Shown here: one piece after another, positions 24,071 to 35,755 of the stretch
Position numbering within the stretch: position 1 is the first letter of the stretch
Layout of the letters: each line of letters opens with the position of its first letter
Source: Eutypella sp. D-1
Taxonomy: Eukaryota; Ascomycota; Sordariomycetes; Xylariales; Diatrypaceae
Direction of reading: 5' to 3'
NCBI GenBank assembly: GCA_023313575.1
Contig: JAJTTP010000001.1
Coordinates: 806,001-870,000, forward strand
Length of the DNA: 64,000 bases
Made by a program: the position numbers and the translations under genes
Notes under the pieces: model-generated
Told to the model about the DNA's origin: nothing
Databases searched by the model: none
The model's input: the letters and a program-made list of their open reading frames with translations, nothing else

Positions 24071-24472
24071 ATGGCTGACCAACCTGACATGTTTTTGTTC
24101 ACCAGAGAAAACAGCTACGGTAAGAATAAACCCCGGCGCCAAGAAACTGCTGGGATTGTACCGCCGGCTCAACATGATGAGATTATGGCTGACGATGAGG
24201 GTACTTTAATAGCGGGCCGTAGGGGAGCTGACTTCCTGGCACAGGCAAGAAGTTCCATGCATAAGCCGGCTATGTATAGGCATCTTCCCAGGTCCAAAAT
24301 TCCATGCAGGGATGGTCTATTATATACGAATAGACGGGAACGAGTAGAACAGTTATACATCGGGGCAAATCCTGACGTATTCGAATGTATCGTTAAGGGC
24401 ATGTCAGATCTCAACGCTACAATCTCGTTACTCAAGCCCCTTGGCATAAACCGTGGAGCGTATAGTAGATAG
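24071..24472 (+). CDS. Weak candidate: uncharacterised 133-codon frame
   Basis: An ATG-started frame (MADQPDMFLFT...) of 133 codons lying 360 bp upstream of the second FAD monooxygenase, on the same strand. I recognise no family, and there is no signal peptide or membrane segment. An overlapping reverse frame of 92 codons weakens the case. It may be a small gene, an exon of a gene whose other exons I cannot see, or chance. Confidence 0.22.
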   Translation: MADQPDMFLFTRENSYGKNKPRRQETAGIVPPAQHDEIMADDEGTLIAGRRGADFLAQARSSMHKPAMYRHLPRSKIPCRDGLLYTNRRERVEQLYIGANPDVFECIVKGMSDLNATISLLKPLGINRGAYSR

Positions 24473-24830
24473 CTAACATCGTGGTTCGTGGACTTCTGAA
24501 GGGGCCTTTCTTAGATGAGTCGTTCCACGTACCTATGCCATGCGAGAAATGCAGGTTTAAAAGACCCTGTATAGGTCGGCAAGTAGGACTTGTGGAGTGG
24601 CCAGCAACCCCTTGCTTCGTTTGCCCTTTGGAATATAAAGCTACACGAAGCGCAGCACCAGGAGTAGTCCAAAGTCTTTCTCCTTATACCCATTGTTCAC
24701 ATGCGTGCAGCTCGCTGTTCACCGTCCATTTCAAGAAGTGACACGTCGGAAAAAAAAGGAAGGAAAGAAAGAAAGAAGAAAGACTAGGAGGACCAAAGTG
24801 AACCCGAATTAAGCCAACAATACCCATAAG

Positions 24831-26517
24831 ATGTCGAACGACAACGATCAACGCAAGTTCCGCGTCATCATCGCGGGCGGCGGACCCGCGGGGCTCTCCT
24901 TCGCCAACATGCTCGCCCTGGCCGACATCGACTTCCTGCTCCTGGAGCGTTACCCGGCCGTCGTCACCGACGTCGGCGCCAACATCACGCTCTTGCCACA
25001 CAGCACGCGGGTGTTCGATGGCATGGGCCTCCTCGAGCGCTGCGAGGGAAACTACGGGAGGCTCGGGGACAAAATTACGAGTACGTAGATGACGGAGCTC
25101 TCTTGGTAGAACTTTTGTCTATCCCCTTAAGGACGACTAGTTCAGCTGGTGAATGAAAGAGGGGATTTCGGGGTCGATGGGATCGATGGCTGATTTTTGA
25201 ATCCCTGGAAATAGTGAGCCTAGACGGGACCGTGAAGAACGACGTGCCGATCTTCCATTGGATGGAAGAAGAGTAAGTTGCCCCTGCTCACCCTCGCGCC
25301 CACGAGGGAAAGTCCATCTGCTCTTGCATTTGCCAAGGAGAGCAGCAGACAGCTTATTCTATCACCATAGTCACGGGTACCCCTGCATGTCATTCCCACG
25401 CTCGCTCTTATGCAAGGTGCTCTACGAAGGTCTGGGGCCGGAGCACCAGCGGAAGATCCGGACCGGCGCGGCCGTCGAAGACATCACGGTAAACGAGCGC
25501 GGCTTCCGCGTGAAGCTCTCGGACGGCACCACGGAGGCAGGATCGCTGTTCGTCGGGGCAGACGGTGTGCATAGCACGACGCGGCAGTTCATACGAAGGC
25601 AGGTCCAGGCCGAGCGGGGACCAGCGAGTGGCGGCGCAGACGGAAACGCCAGTCGGGAGGACGACGACGACGCCGCCGGCGACGAGCCCCTGACTACCTT
25701 TCAGTGCCTCTACGGCTGCGTGATGCCACCGCCGGCGGACCTCGACATCCCCACCGGTAAGTTCTTCGAGACGCACGGCACGGACGTGTGTACGCAATTT
25801 ATCAAGTCGGATCGCGCCATGCATTTCGGCCTGTTTCGGCGAGTGCGACCGAGCCCTACTCGCGAGCGACGCGCCCGCTTCACGGAGGAGGAGATCGAGG
25901 CGTACAAGGCCACCTTCGTTGACGTTCACATCACGCCCAAGGTGACGGCAGGGCAATTACTTTCTTACCGCAGTGTGCGAAGCGGCGGTGCCGGGGAGGA
26001 AGCCAGTGGTGGGGATGGGCAGCCGAGGCTTTGGGCCCGCCTGGTACAGCAGCCCGAAGGCCTTGCGCAATGGTGGCGCTACGGGGCGCGCGTTGCGTTG
26101 CTTGGCGACGCTGCGATGCAGGTCACATCAACGGCGGGGCTTGGCTTCAACACGAGCCTACAGTCGGGCGTTTTACTTGCGAATAAGCTGCGAGCCGCCC
26201 TGGTAGATTCCTCCACTGATGCGGTCGCTCACGGTTGTCTTAACTTAGGTGAAGAGGCGCTGGAGCGGGTACTGGCCGAATACGAAGAAGTGCGGCGAAC
26301 GGAGTCCGAGGCGGTTCGGGACATGTCGGCGCGCATGATCAGGGGAAACACGTGGGACGGCTGGACAGCGTGGCTGGCGACCGAATGGCTCATACCCTGG
26401 GTTTTTGGCGATCGCGTCATGATCCGACTTTTAAGCAAGAACGTAATCGCCAAGGGAAGAACATTAGACTGTGGCAGTAGGACAGATGAAGTAGGGACGA
26501 TGCCCTGGGATAATTGA
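24831..26517 (+). CDS. FAD-dependent monooxygenase (PaxM type), 484 aa
   Basis: Flavoprotein monooxygenase of the group used in fungal meroterpenoid and indole-diterpene pathways. Exons 24831-25080, 25215-25272 and 25371-26517; introns are 134 and 98 bp, with GTACGT and GTAAGT donors. The nucleotide-binding GGGPAG is at residues 16-21, GADGVHS follows in exon 3, and the GD motif reads GDAAMQVTSTAGLGFN. In typical members the GD motif has His after GDAA, then Pro and GQG; here these are Met, Thr and GLG, so the active-site loop is divergent. A low-complexity Gly/Asp insert (about residue 220) and a hydrophobic C-terminal stretch (TAWLATEWLIPWVFG), probably a membrane anchor, are also seen. No prenyltransferase or cyclase gene is adjacent. 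Coding GC appears higher than in the flanks. Confidence 0.9.
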
Positions 26518-26846
26518 ACTACTCGCGTATGGCCGCTAGCACCTAGAATTCTTAATAATAATCTATTACTCAGTGCAACTTTACCTTTTGTTTACTACAT
26601 GGCATATCATTTGCATGTTAAGAGCGGTTGTTTGAAAGGTGCGGATTCATTCTATCCTAGGACTAGCTATATCATCCTGGTGGAAAGCGATGGGCTTTCT
26701 CTTTCGTGTCCATCATGGCGTTATGTCGTCGTACATTTTATCGGTGAGTAAAATTCAAAACAGGCTGCGTGATTCATGTGTACATATCTTGTGCGGACCC
26801 TCATGAGGTTAACTACTTTGCATGATTCTCATGCAAACGTGGTAGT
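26518..26846. other. Convergent intergenic region
   Basis: About 330 bp between the 3' ends of the FAD monooxygenase and the SulP gene. Nothing beyond expected 3' UTR sequence is seen. Confidence 0.5.
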
Positions 26847-29272
26847 CTATGCTTCGGGGGATGCCTCTACTCTATTCGTTTCGGACTCAATGACCTCGGT
26901 CCTTCGAATGGCCTCGTCAACCTCATCGACGAAATTGTGGCGCCCACACAGGTCGACGATGCCACTGCGTTCCATAAGGCGCCACACGCGGTTCTTGGGA
27001 CCTAGGGGTGCGCGACTGAAAAACACACGAACATTTCGCTGTCGATAGCCGCGGACAATCTCTTCGAGAACTTGGATGCCGGAACCATCAATAGACGTAA
27101 CGCCATGTATGTCAAAAATAATGTTCCGGTTACTAGCATTATCGCGGAAACGTGGCAATGCCGGGTGCGCCTTATTGGTGCCATAAAGCTCCAGTCGCCG
27201 CAGACGATTCTTCAGCTCGCCTGTGTTTGCAAAAGTTAATGGCTCCGGGATTTTCACAATGAGACAACCCTCGACAAACTCAAGCTCGTCCGGCTGCTCT
27301 TCTGCGTTGGTAAAGCGCCGGGTATTAGGGATACGCCCAAGAATCTGTATGCGAGGGCGTGTGGCATGGCGGACCACTTGGAGTAGAGAAATACCGATGC
27401 CGATGGCGATTCCGAGATTCAGAGAGAAGAACACGGTGACGAGTAAGATGACAGCCATGATACCGAGCTCAATCCAACCTCGGATGCGTAGGAAGAACGC
27501 GACGTCATGGGGCGCTTCTTCAATAAGAGACCAGGCCACCACCATGATGAGAGCGGAGAGCAGAGGTTTCTATGTCCATGTTAGTAGAATGCACGAGAGC
27601 CGGGTTTAGGGCCAAGGACTGTCTAGGAAACTTACAGGTAGATAGTAGAAGTATGGAAGGAGGAAAAGGATTGATATGACGGTAATGACGGCGAGAAGGA
27701 TGGAGCTCATTGGGCTCTTTCCTCCCGTTGACTTGTTGACCTTACTTCGACCATAGCCACCGAACGCAGGGATGGCCATGAAACACGAACCAACGAGATT
27801 CGCCGTTCCAAGAGCGATAAGCTCCCTGTTTGGACTGATTGACATTCCGCTGATGACCTCGTCGCCGCCCAAACTTTTAGCGGCGACAGAGGATTCGAAG
27901 AACCCTAGCATACCAATAAGGAAAGATGTACCCATGGCCTGACGAATATGTTTCATATGGCTAGGTTGAAATGGGTTTCGAAACGTGAAGAGGTGGCCAG
28001 ATGCCGCTTCCACCGTGCCGAGGACATCGACGCCTTGCTTATCCCATCCTAGTTTCCAAGCCAGGATGACAGAGACTACGATAACAATGAGTCTGTCTGG
28101 GAAGTATGCGATGAGTGGGTATCTCGGTTGGAGCCGTCGTTTAACTTCTCTATCTGTGGGTTAGCGGTGTTCTTAGTACAGAGAGCATGTGATCATGCAT
28201 ACCTGAGCAGCATAACCACGACAAAGCTCACGCTCCCGACAATGGCGGATAACTTGTGTGCGTTCCCCAAGTTCGTCACCACGAAGGTGAATTTATCGAT
28301 CGTGCTGCCATGGGTGACACCTGGGGTCACTTTCGCCACGTTATGCAATCCCAGCACAGGGATCAGCTGGTCGATAAAGATGACGAGGCCGATGGCAGAG
28401 ATGAAACCACGCAAGAAGGGTCTGCTTAGAACGCTGTCGATGAATCCTAGTCGCAAGAGCCCCATAATGAAGACGGTGGCACCAGCCATGCCGACTGCGA
28501 CACCAGCGACTTCAGCTTGCAAAAGGTCATTGTCGTCTTCACCCTCCCCTTGGTTTATGCTCTGCTTGACAATCGTGCCAACGAGTAGAGAACCGGCTGC
28601 CTCAGGGCCGACAACCATTTGTGGACAGCTGCCCAGGAGGGCATAGATGACGGGCATGAAAACGAAGGCATAGAGACCATTGATGGGCGGGACGTGCGCC
28701 AAGTTCTCGGCATACGACAGTGCCATAGGCAGGTACATAGATGCGAGAGTTATGGCGGACGTGACATCACCCTTCAGCCACGACCATTTATACTGCCGCA
28801 TCCAGATGAGGCATGGCACATAGTATGACAGGTAGCCCAGAGTGGAGGTCTTAACCCCATGCTGTTCTGCTAAAACGTCCGAATTCTTCATCTTCTTACT
28901 CCTAAGTCGGTCTGCGAAAGTCCTGTTTCGGAGATGTTTGATATTGCTCTCAGAACTGACGGATCCTTCATCTGCGTCTGACGAATTGCGGAAGCTACCC
29001 GGGGGGCTGCAGACGCGAGGAGAGAAAGTGCCATGGTTGCAGGGACCGTCGTGCGCGTGCTCGTGGTACAGAAGACTTGTTGCTTCGTCGGGATCGTCGC
29101 GAAGAGGGCGAGAATTAGAGGAAGCAGATGGGCCAGGTGATGTTGATGGCATGGTCGGGTCACCGCTTTCAGTTCTTCGGCTTCGAGAAGAAGATGGGGT
29201 ATAACTCCGACGGAGACCACTAGGGTTCGTCGGAATATGATCGTGAGGAGCTGGAGGGCGTGGAGAAGACAT
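26847..29272 (-). CDS. SulP/SLC26-family anion transporter with C-terminal STAS domain
   Basis: Sulfate or related anion transporter. Exons 29272-28203, 28149-27636 and 27569-26847 join to 768 residues. The first intron is 53 bp; its acceptor must be GATAG at 28150, because the nearer CACAG would create an in-frame stop. About 140 hydrophilic Ser/Pro-rich residues lead into the SulP signature region (YYVPCLIWMRQYKWSWLKGD, then LASMYLPMALSYAENL and PINGLYAFVF). About 12 membrane helices follow. The cytosolic STAS domain (FDIHGVTSIDGSGIQVL) closes the protein; in relatives it regulates transport. The layout resembles the yeast YPR003C group, which is less studied than the main Sul1/Sul2 sulfate permeases, so the substrate is uncertain. 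Confidence 0.93.
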
Positions 29273-30129
29273 GACGGTAGGATGGGGTAAGAAAAGGTAA
29301 AGTAAGGTGAGTGAGGGTTACTGTCACTAGTAGGTCAATGCTACCTCGATAACGCCATTCCGTATAGTCGACTTCGTGTAGGTACTCTTGGTGCTCTTCC
29401 TGTCATCCAACGTAGTAGGGTATCGCAAAAGACGAAATATGAGGTATTAAGTGATTGAATGATTGATGGAATGATTGATAATAGGGAGGATTGGGAGAGG
29501 TGGAAAAGGGATTTGTGTTGTTGGTCCCCATTAAGAGAACCCTGTTTTTCTGTGAGTACCTAGGTATGTAGTAGTCTGGTAGTCTAGATCGGAGCAGCAA
29601 GGAGGCAGACAAAGGGAGAGAGAGTGGGCAGGGTGGAGTTTTGATAGTCAGATAGGTCAGATAGTGCAGGATGCAGGGAGTCAAAAGTCTAAGTGGAGAG
29701 AGAGTGAGGTTGTGAGGGTTGGAAGAGACATGACTGACTTGGCGAAACAGAACCTTGGAAAAACTCAGAAACTCTAAACACCTGAACCACTTGACGTAGG
29801 ACCTAGTACTTAGCAGAACAAAGGACAAAGATAGGTACTTCGTACACTGATAACACACTGATGATACACTGCAGGGTTCCAGTGTAGCGGGGCGAGATAG
29901 TGGGTGGCCAGGTGGGTGGCCAGGTGGGTGGCCAGGTGGGTTAGTGGGTTTATGGTTTCATCACCCCACCTATCCACCACCTCTGCTTACCTTCACCTGT
30001 CGCCGATCCGCCACTAATGACTAATTGCTGGATGCTGAAGAACGCGGGCTACCAATCCCCTCATCCCCTCATCCCCTTATTCCCCCCCAAGTTTAGTCAG
30101 TACATGGAGGTATCCTCATATGAGGCAAC
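29273..30129. other. Intergenic region with a 12-bp tandem repeat
   Basis: About 860 bp between two reverse-strand genes; it holds the SulP promoter. A reverse frame at 29403-29858 is C/T-rich promoter-like sequence rather than a gene. It contains one TACCTAGGTA palindrome at 29557 and the tandem repeat at 29900-29941. Confidence 0.5.
29900..29941. repeat. 12-bp tandem repeat, about 3.5 copies
   Basis: Unit ggtgggtggcca, repeated head to tail and nearly perfect. It lies between the SulP gene and the 3' end of the next reverse-strand gene. Confidence 0.85.
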
Positions 30130-32622
30130 TTATGGCCTTTTGGGGGTTGGTTTCTTGGTTATGAGGGGGCTTGCTGCTGCCTCTCGCTGCTTCTTTCTCC
30201 GTAGATAGTCGGCAATCTTCTTTTGTTTCTCCTCCTCGCTCAATGGAGGTTTTGGGGTCGGCTTTTGCCCCCCCGCTCCCGCTTGACTGCTTTCTGCTTT
30301 GGTGGGCGTAACCAAGATGGGTGCCGGCTTCTTCGTCGTCGTTTGCAATAGGAAGGCAGGGTTTATATTCTTGATATTCCCAAAGCGATGGGTATCCACG
30401 TCCATCAAGTCTGACATGGCGGCCGACTGCGCGTAACCTTGACCCCGGGGTGAGTCGGGACCCGAATCCAGCGACATCGGCGTCGGTTGCTGCGTTTGCT
30501 GGAGGGCTTGCGGTACTTGCGGTGCTTGTGGCATCGTTGGCAGAGGAGATGGCATTGTTGGCATTGGAAGTGTCGGCGTGGTCGAGGAAACTGGAGGAAA
30601 GGTTAGGCGTGGCGGAGAAGTCGGAGGCGGGGGAAGAGTCAGGCGAGGTTCGGTAGGCGTCGTATCCATCACCTCAGGCTCTTCCTTCGGCTCTCCCTCC
30701 CACTCCATATCTTGCTGTGGTGGGGGTTGCTCCTGCTGCATGCCTTGAGTCGACGGAAGGGGCGATGGAGCCGGTGGGAATGAAACAGTCAACAGAGGGG
30801 TGGCTTGCTCCTGCTGCTGCTGCTGCTGTTGCTCCTGCTGCTGTTGCTCCTGCTGCTGTTGCTGCTGCTGTTGCTCCTGCTGCTGCTCCTGCTGCTGCTC
30901 CTGCGATTGCTGTGGGTTTGGAGGCGGCGGAAAGGTCAGCTGGGGTGGAACAGCGAGCGAAGGAGATATGGCTTGCTCCTGCTGCTGTGGCTGCGGCTGC
31001 GGCTGCGGCTCTTGCGGCTGTTGCTCATTTTGAGGCGGAGGAAGGGTCAACTGGGCCGAAGTTACCGAAGGAGGCACCTGCTGCTGTTGCGGTTGCGGTT
31101 GCGGTTGCGGTTGCTGCTCCTGCACCCTGGCCCGTCGAGAGCGAGGCTTTAAGATCCTTCTTTCCTCGATAGGAATAGTAGGGGTCTTTTCATAAATGTC
31201 GGAATCGTCAGAATCGTCGGATTCGTCGACTGCAACGGCAAGCGCAAGCGCAAGCGCAGAAGGAGTAAGTTCCTCGGGCTCGGGCTTAGTGGTCGCGGCT
31301 TCCTCCACAGGGACCGCGGTTTCCTCGACCCGATCGCCACTCTCCTCGGGAAGGGGCGCCTCTGAGGCGACAGGGGAAGCAGCCCGGTCCGGGGCAGTCT
31401 CAACAGCGGCAGGAGCGTCCTCCGGCGGCGGGGCGGTAACGGCAGGGACGATTGGGGTGGCCTCTGGGACAGGAGCAGAGACGGGGCTACGGGCTGGAGT
31501 GGGAGCATCTTCTTGCCACATCTGCTCCCGTAGCTCCTGCCATCTCTGCTGCCGTAGCTGCTCCCATTTCTGCTCCCGTTCCCGGTCCAGTCTAGCCTTC
31601 CTGATGTTTTCTTCTGTCTTCCGCCTCTCATCCCGCATCCGGTTAGCCCTGTTCGGCCTAGGCGATGGCGGTCTAGGAGTGCCGGCGATGCCGGACTCCT
31701 CCTTCGACCGCATGATCCGTCTGATCTTAGGCTCTGGCTTTGGCTTCTCCTTCGGTGGCACCAGGGGTGAGACCTGCAATGGTCGAGGATCGAACTCGAC
31801 CGTGGTGACCACCTCGGAGAAGCCAAGCACGGGCCCACGCTTCGGCTGCAGCACCGGCACTGGCACCGGCACCGAAACTGGTTCGGGCTCGGGCTCGGGC
31901 TCGGGCTCGAACAAGGGCTGGGGAGACGGCGGCGGTGACAAGGGAGGTGGTTGGGGAGGCGCGATGGTGATATTCGATTCCCGCTTTCCCAAGGCGGGAT
32001 CGAGGCGGATTGCCACTTCCACAAGATAGTCTCCTACTTTCCACAGGCGACCGGCGACCACCCGGACCCCGGCAGCCGCAACGGCGCTAAGCGCATTCCA
32101 AAAAAGGCTTGCCACTTTGCACAGGAAGTAGTAGGGGAGGGAGAGGTAGAACCAATAGTCAAAGGTCAAGGTTGGCCAAACCTGACTGAGCTTGGGGGGA
32201 CTACCAATCGCTCTTGTGAGCTTTGTCAACGACGGCAAACGAATAACGGCACACAGAACCAGCCCATATACCCAGAACTTGATGGTTGCCTCTCGATCGA
32301 CTTGCAGACCAAGCAGGGCAACAGCGAAGACAGCAGAGCCAAGGTAAGCCTTGAAAAGTCGGAACCAGACGGAGAACAGGATGACAAGCCAGAAGTCGTA
32401 AGCCAAGGCGTGGTTGCCCAGGTCCCTGATATAGTACGACACCGTCCAGTTAACGAAGGTCAGCGTCAACGTCTCCAAAACTCCGTCGGCGGTCTCCGTA
32501 TTTTTCGCGATTTGGCAAATCACGGCAATCATACCCCAGTAGGGGTTCTCCAGGACGAGGAATAGTCGGGCGACAATGTCGAATACCATGGCAAAGGCCA
32601 TGTGGTCGAGGTAGTTGGACAT
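30130..32622 (-). CDS. Membrane protein with a long Pro/Gln-rich, coiled-coil cytosolic tail, 830 aa
   Basis: Single-exon gene. The start is the first ATG of the frame (MSNYLDHMAFAM). About five hydrophobic segments occupy residues 5-210 (for example WLVILFSVWFRLF and TIKFWVYGLVLCAVI). The other 600 residues are low-complexity: a PEPEPEP/PVPVPV tract near 250, a charged helix (RRKTEENIRKARLDREREQ) near 350, an acidic Ala/Pro region, three Gln-rich blocks encoded by CAG-type repeats, a Pro/Thr block and a basic C-terminal helix (EEEKQKKIADYLRRKKQRE). No enzyme motif is seen and I do not recognise the family. An integral membrane anchor with a disordered scaffold tail is the simplest reading. 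The plus-strand frames here are shadows of the repeats. Confidence 0.8.
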   Translation of the reverse strand: MSNYLDHMAFAMVFDIVARLFLVLENPYWGMIAVICQIAKNTETADGVLETLTLTFVNWTVSYYIRDLGNHALAYDFWLVILFSVWFRLFKAYLGSAVFAVALLGLQVDREATIKFWVYGLVLCAVIRLPSLTKLTRAIGSPPKLSQVWPTLTFDYWFYLSLPYYFLCKVASLFWNALSAVAAAGVRVVAGRLWKVGDYLVEVAIRLDPALGKRESNITIAPPQPPPLSPPPSPQPLFEPEPEPEPEPVSVPVPVPVLQPKRGPVLGFSEVVTTVEFDPRPLQVSPLVPPKEKPKPEPKIRRIMRSKEESGIAGTPRPPSPRPNRANRMRDERRKTEENIRKARLDREREQKWEQLRQQRWQELREQMWQEDAPTPARSPVSAPVPEATPIVPAVTAPPPEDAPAAVETAPDRAASPVASEAPLPEESGDRVEETAVPVEEAATTKPEPEELTPSALALALAVAVDESDDSDDSDIYEKTPTIPIEERRILKPRSRRARVQEQQPQPQPQPQQQQVPPSVTSAQLTLPPPQNEQQPQEPQPQPQPQQQEQAISPSLAVPPQLTFPPPPNPQQSQEQQQEQQQEQQQQQQQQEQQQQEQQQQQQQEQATPLLTVSFPPAPSPLPSTQGMQQEQPPPQQDMEWEGEPKEEPEVMDTTPTEPRLTLPPPPTSPPRLTFPPVSSTTPTLPMPTMPSPLPTMPQAPQVPQALQQTQQPTPMSLDSGPDSPRGQGYAQSAAMSDLMDVDTHRFGNIKNINPAFLLQTTTKKPAPILVTPTKAESSQAGAGGQKPTPKPPLSEEEKQKKIADYLRRKKQREAAASPLITKKPTPKRP
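30805..30914. repeat. CTG/CAG trinucleotide repeat (poly-Gln coding)
   Basis: An interrupted run of CTG, TTG and CTC triplets on the plus strand, read as Gln/Glu on the reverse strand within the membrane-protein gene. Two shorter Gln-coding tracts lie at about 30976-31025 and 31079-31124. Mixed CAA/CAG/GAG codons show it is an imperfect, partly stabilised microsatellite. Confidence 0.9.
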
Positions 32623-35600
32623 GGTGATCGTGACTGTGGTGATGTTGATCTTGATGATGATGCTATTGATGGTAATATTTGAAAGATGAGAAAGAACAAT
32701 GTGGTTGCAGATACTAAGATGGAAACCCAAAGGTAGAAACTATGATCTGTTACTGTTGTGGTGGGAAAGAATCGAAAAGGAATCAGAAATTTTCTTAAGG
32801 CAGTACCTAAGGTGAGCAGGTTGGCGAGGAAGCTTAGTAGGTAGGTACAAGGCCGGAGGAGGGGTTGTACGCCCGGCAGGCAGGTACGCGGCGGGAAGGT
32901 ACGGTTCGGGAGGCAGGTGCGGTTCGAGAGGCAGGTGCGGGGGGCATGTACGCCTTGTTACGCATAATAGAGATAATCAGAAGGCAGTTGCACCCGTGGG
33001 GTAGAGTCGCCGACAGGTACTTGCCAATTTTGTAAAGTATTTCAATATGTCATATCAAATGCGAGGAAGGTACGATATGGGGAAGTACGCAAGTATGCTC
33101 CCCTACAGTCTAATTTGAGGTATACAATAATAGGATGCGTATATGACAATAGGGAAATGAACCATGAGGAAATACTACAACCTAGAAAAGCAGCTTGGAA
33201 ATATCATATCATATTGTTCTGATCCTACCACAACTACCAACCATTCTTAATATCCCAGGTTCCTTCTGCGTTAGATATTCAACAATTAGTTGGTGTTACA
33301 GGATATCGGGTCTTTGTTCTGTTATATAACATATTGACCTTCTTTCAACATTCGCTTTCGGGACCAGCCTACCGTGGAAATCTACTAAACATCCTAGGAC
33401 ATGTACTACTATCACATCCATAGATATAGATGACGACCTAACGGGATTTCCATTTGGGGTTATCATATCTCGAACATTTACAATAGGAACGTGGTGGCAG
33501 GCAAAGGAATCATTCCGCATTGTTTCTAGGAAGACCTCAGTGGCCCTGCTTACCTAAACTACCTAGGTACCTATTTATGTAAATTGGATACTCCGACATA
33601 CCTGCCTGGTTATGTAGGTAGCTACCTAGGCTAGGTAGGAAGTGACACCTTTCCCTACCTACATGTAGGTATGTAATTGAATCTCGCTGTCTCTAGGTTC
33701 TAGGAAAAGTACACTGCTTTGAATATTGGCAGCACTTCTTGCTCTCTGACAAATGCGAGAATACACTAGCAAGCTCTCTCGACGGCCATGTAAGTAGTAA
33801 TAATAACTTAGTTAAGTAGTCCTGATATAATTCTAGTTATCGTGTTTGCGTCTATTAAAAGCCTATCATATACCTATCTCCGAGAAGCTCAGGCGGAGAA
33901 ATTAAGCTCGTACCAATGTACCAAGGTAATCAATATGACTACCTAGGTACATAGGTATGTAGATATGTACCTGGCATCCAGGTCTTCCGAGATGTAGAGT
34001 CTAAAGGTACTAAAGATACATGCCTAGGTTCTATTATGTGAATAAAGTAAACCTTCTAGGCCAGTCACTCTCGTTGATAGAGGATGTTCCACTTGAACCA
34101 GAAGGATACCCGCGATGACGATAACAAGAATCTCCTAAAGATGCCTTGAGCTTAGACTACTCAACTCATCACCACCGAGCCAACTATTCTGTTTCACACT
34201 CATCATGCCACGTCGACCAAGCGCCGTCAAGAGCTTCTTACTGCGGTCTATCAAGGGGCAGGCTTCCCATATTTATTTGAGGAAGCTTGAAGCCTGACAC
34301 AAGCCAGAGGTGACCTAGTTTCGTATTGACATTTTGAGGGGAGGTTGATAGAGGACTATACCTAGAGACTCAAGCAATTGCCGCTTATACTGTGGTGAGA
34401 CTGAAAATACGGCCCCTCTAATTATCGAAAAACCTCTTTGAACAACTCCATCCGTGGATATTTATTAGTAGGCTTGTAAGTCTTCAGGCTTCTAGAGTGT
34501 TGATCATTTCTGTATTATCGCTCGTTGACTAACATTATCCCGAATCTTAATAACCAAGTAATAGATTCCACTTACCCTGTATCATAAGGGTATTACTTGC
34601 CATAGAATATGTCCTAGGCTGTAGAGTAGGCTATGCGCTCTTCCTCTTAAGACGCTTTATGATGCGGGACATATTCGCACATGTCTCCTTTATAAATTTT
34701 ACTTTCGCATAACATGCATGGTCTGTATGGGGGCTATTATCGTATCTATAAAATTCAATGATGCTGAGATGGTAATGTGGCGTTCTGATGATAGTATCAT
34801 TGTTCTTAACTAATACCATCTCAACACAGGGGCCACGCCATGCCAACTCTAAGGGCAGCTAAGTCAACGCATTACGGACCGCGAGCTAGAGATCATAGAC
34901 TCAAGTCACGTATCAATCATTGGACCTTAGGGGTTAACGCCGAAGGTAATAATAAGAAGAGGTAGTGCTATAAGCGCTACTGCAGTTGCTCGGTTTCCCC
35001 CATGCAACAGTGCGGGGTTGTGATAACACGATGTCGCCGTTCGGCAGCGGGATGGCAAGCGCCATGCGTGTTCTCAGCGTCTTGTTCTTATGATTAACGT
35101 GTATGACTACTCTACTGCAACCGAGATGCCTAACTTAGGTTGCATATGAAGATATATAATATAGATAGAGCATGTAAGCTCTGTAGTGAGCGCAACCCTA
35201 CGCCCGCCCATACATCTTAAGTCCCTAAATGGACATCCGAGGCAAATTGGATCAACTTGACTTTCGTGAGAAACATAATCATTGTGAATTTCCTAAGATT
35301 GAACATAGCCATCGCCATTTGCGAATTTTTGCAACTTAATTGTATCGAATTTGTGGCGCGTTGCAGGAAGGGTAGCATGGTCTCATCGCGATGTGGGGCA
35401 CCAGGAGCCCCTTTTACTCGACAGATAGATAGCGATGCCTGTATCGCACCGTGTCGCGCCATAAACCTCGGAATCACGCAAGTTCAATGGGGTAGTGACT
35501 CTCCCCAAAGCGACCACATCATGCAAGTTGATCAGCGCATCCCCAAAGCACGACATTGCCTGCAAAAGCTATTCGTTTATTATGAAGCTTCTCCGCGCGG

Positions 35601-35755
35601 GGCCGTCTAATTCAGGACATGGGGTAACCGAACATGGGAACGATATCGGACATGAATTGTTGATATATGATGGAGGGCGTGCACAGTTGATTGTTTATGC
35701 GTTCAAGCGAATCATCTAGCATCCTCGAGTGTATCATTGTCCTATCACTCTCACG
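32623..35755. other. 3.1-kb gene-free region with palindromic TACCTAGGTA words
   Basis: No gene could be supported on either strand; all open frames are short and alternate-start. At 32870-32945 there is a degenerate repeat of gaggcaggt(a/g)cg(g) units. Between about 33560 and 34030 the palindrome TACCTAGGTA and variants of it recur with GTAGGTA words. It should contain promoters of both flanking, divergent genes. Confidence 0.55.
33560..33950. repeat. Dispersed TACCTAGGTA palindromes
   Basis: Copies of tacctaggtac lie at 33560-33570 and 33940-33950, with a compound variant tacctaggctaggta at 33623-33637 and several GTAGGTA half-sites between. Further copies outside this span are at 29557, 40258 and 40676. 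They fall in non-coding DNA. Confidence 0.8.

Noticed and set aside
29403..29858. 151-codon reverse frame rich in Ser, Leu and Pro
   Set aside because: Reads C/T-rich promoter DNA upstream of the SulP gene; repetitive composition and no domain.
30450..32565. Plus-strand frames with Ala, Leu, Cys or Ser runs
   Set aside because: They come from reading the CAG/CTG and Pro-rich repeats of the reverse-strand membrane protein in other frames.
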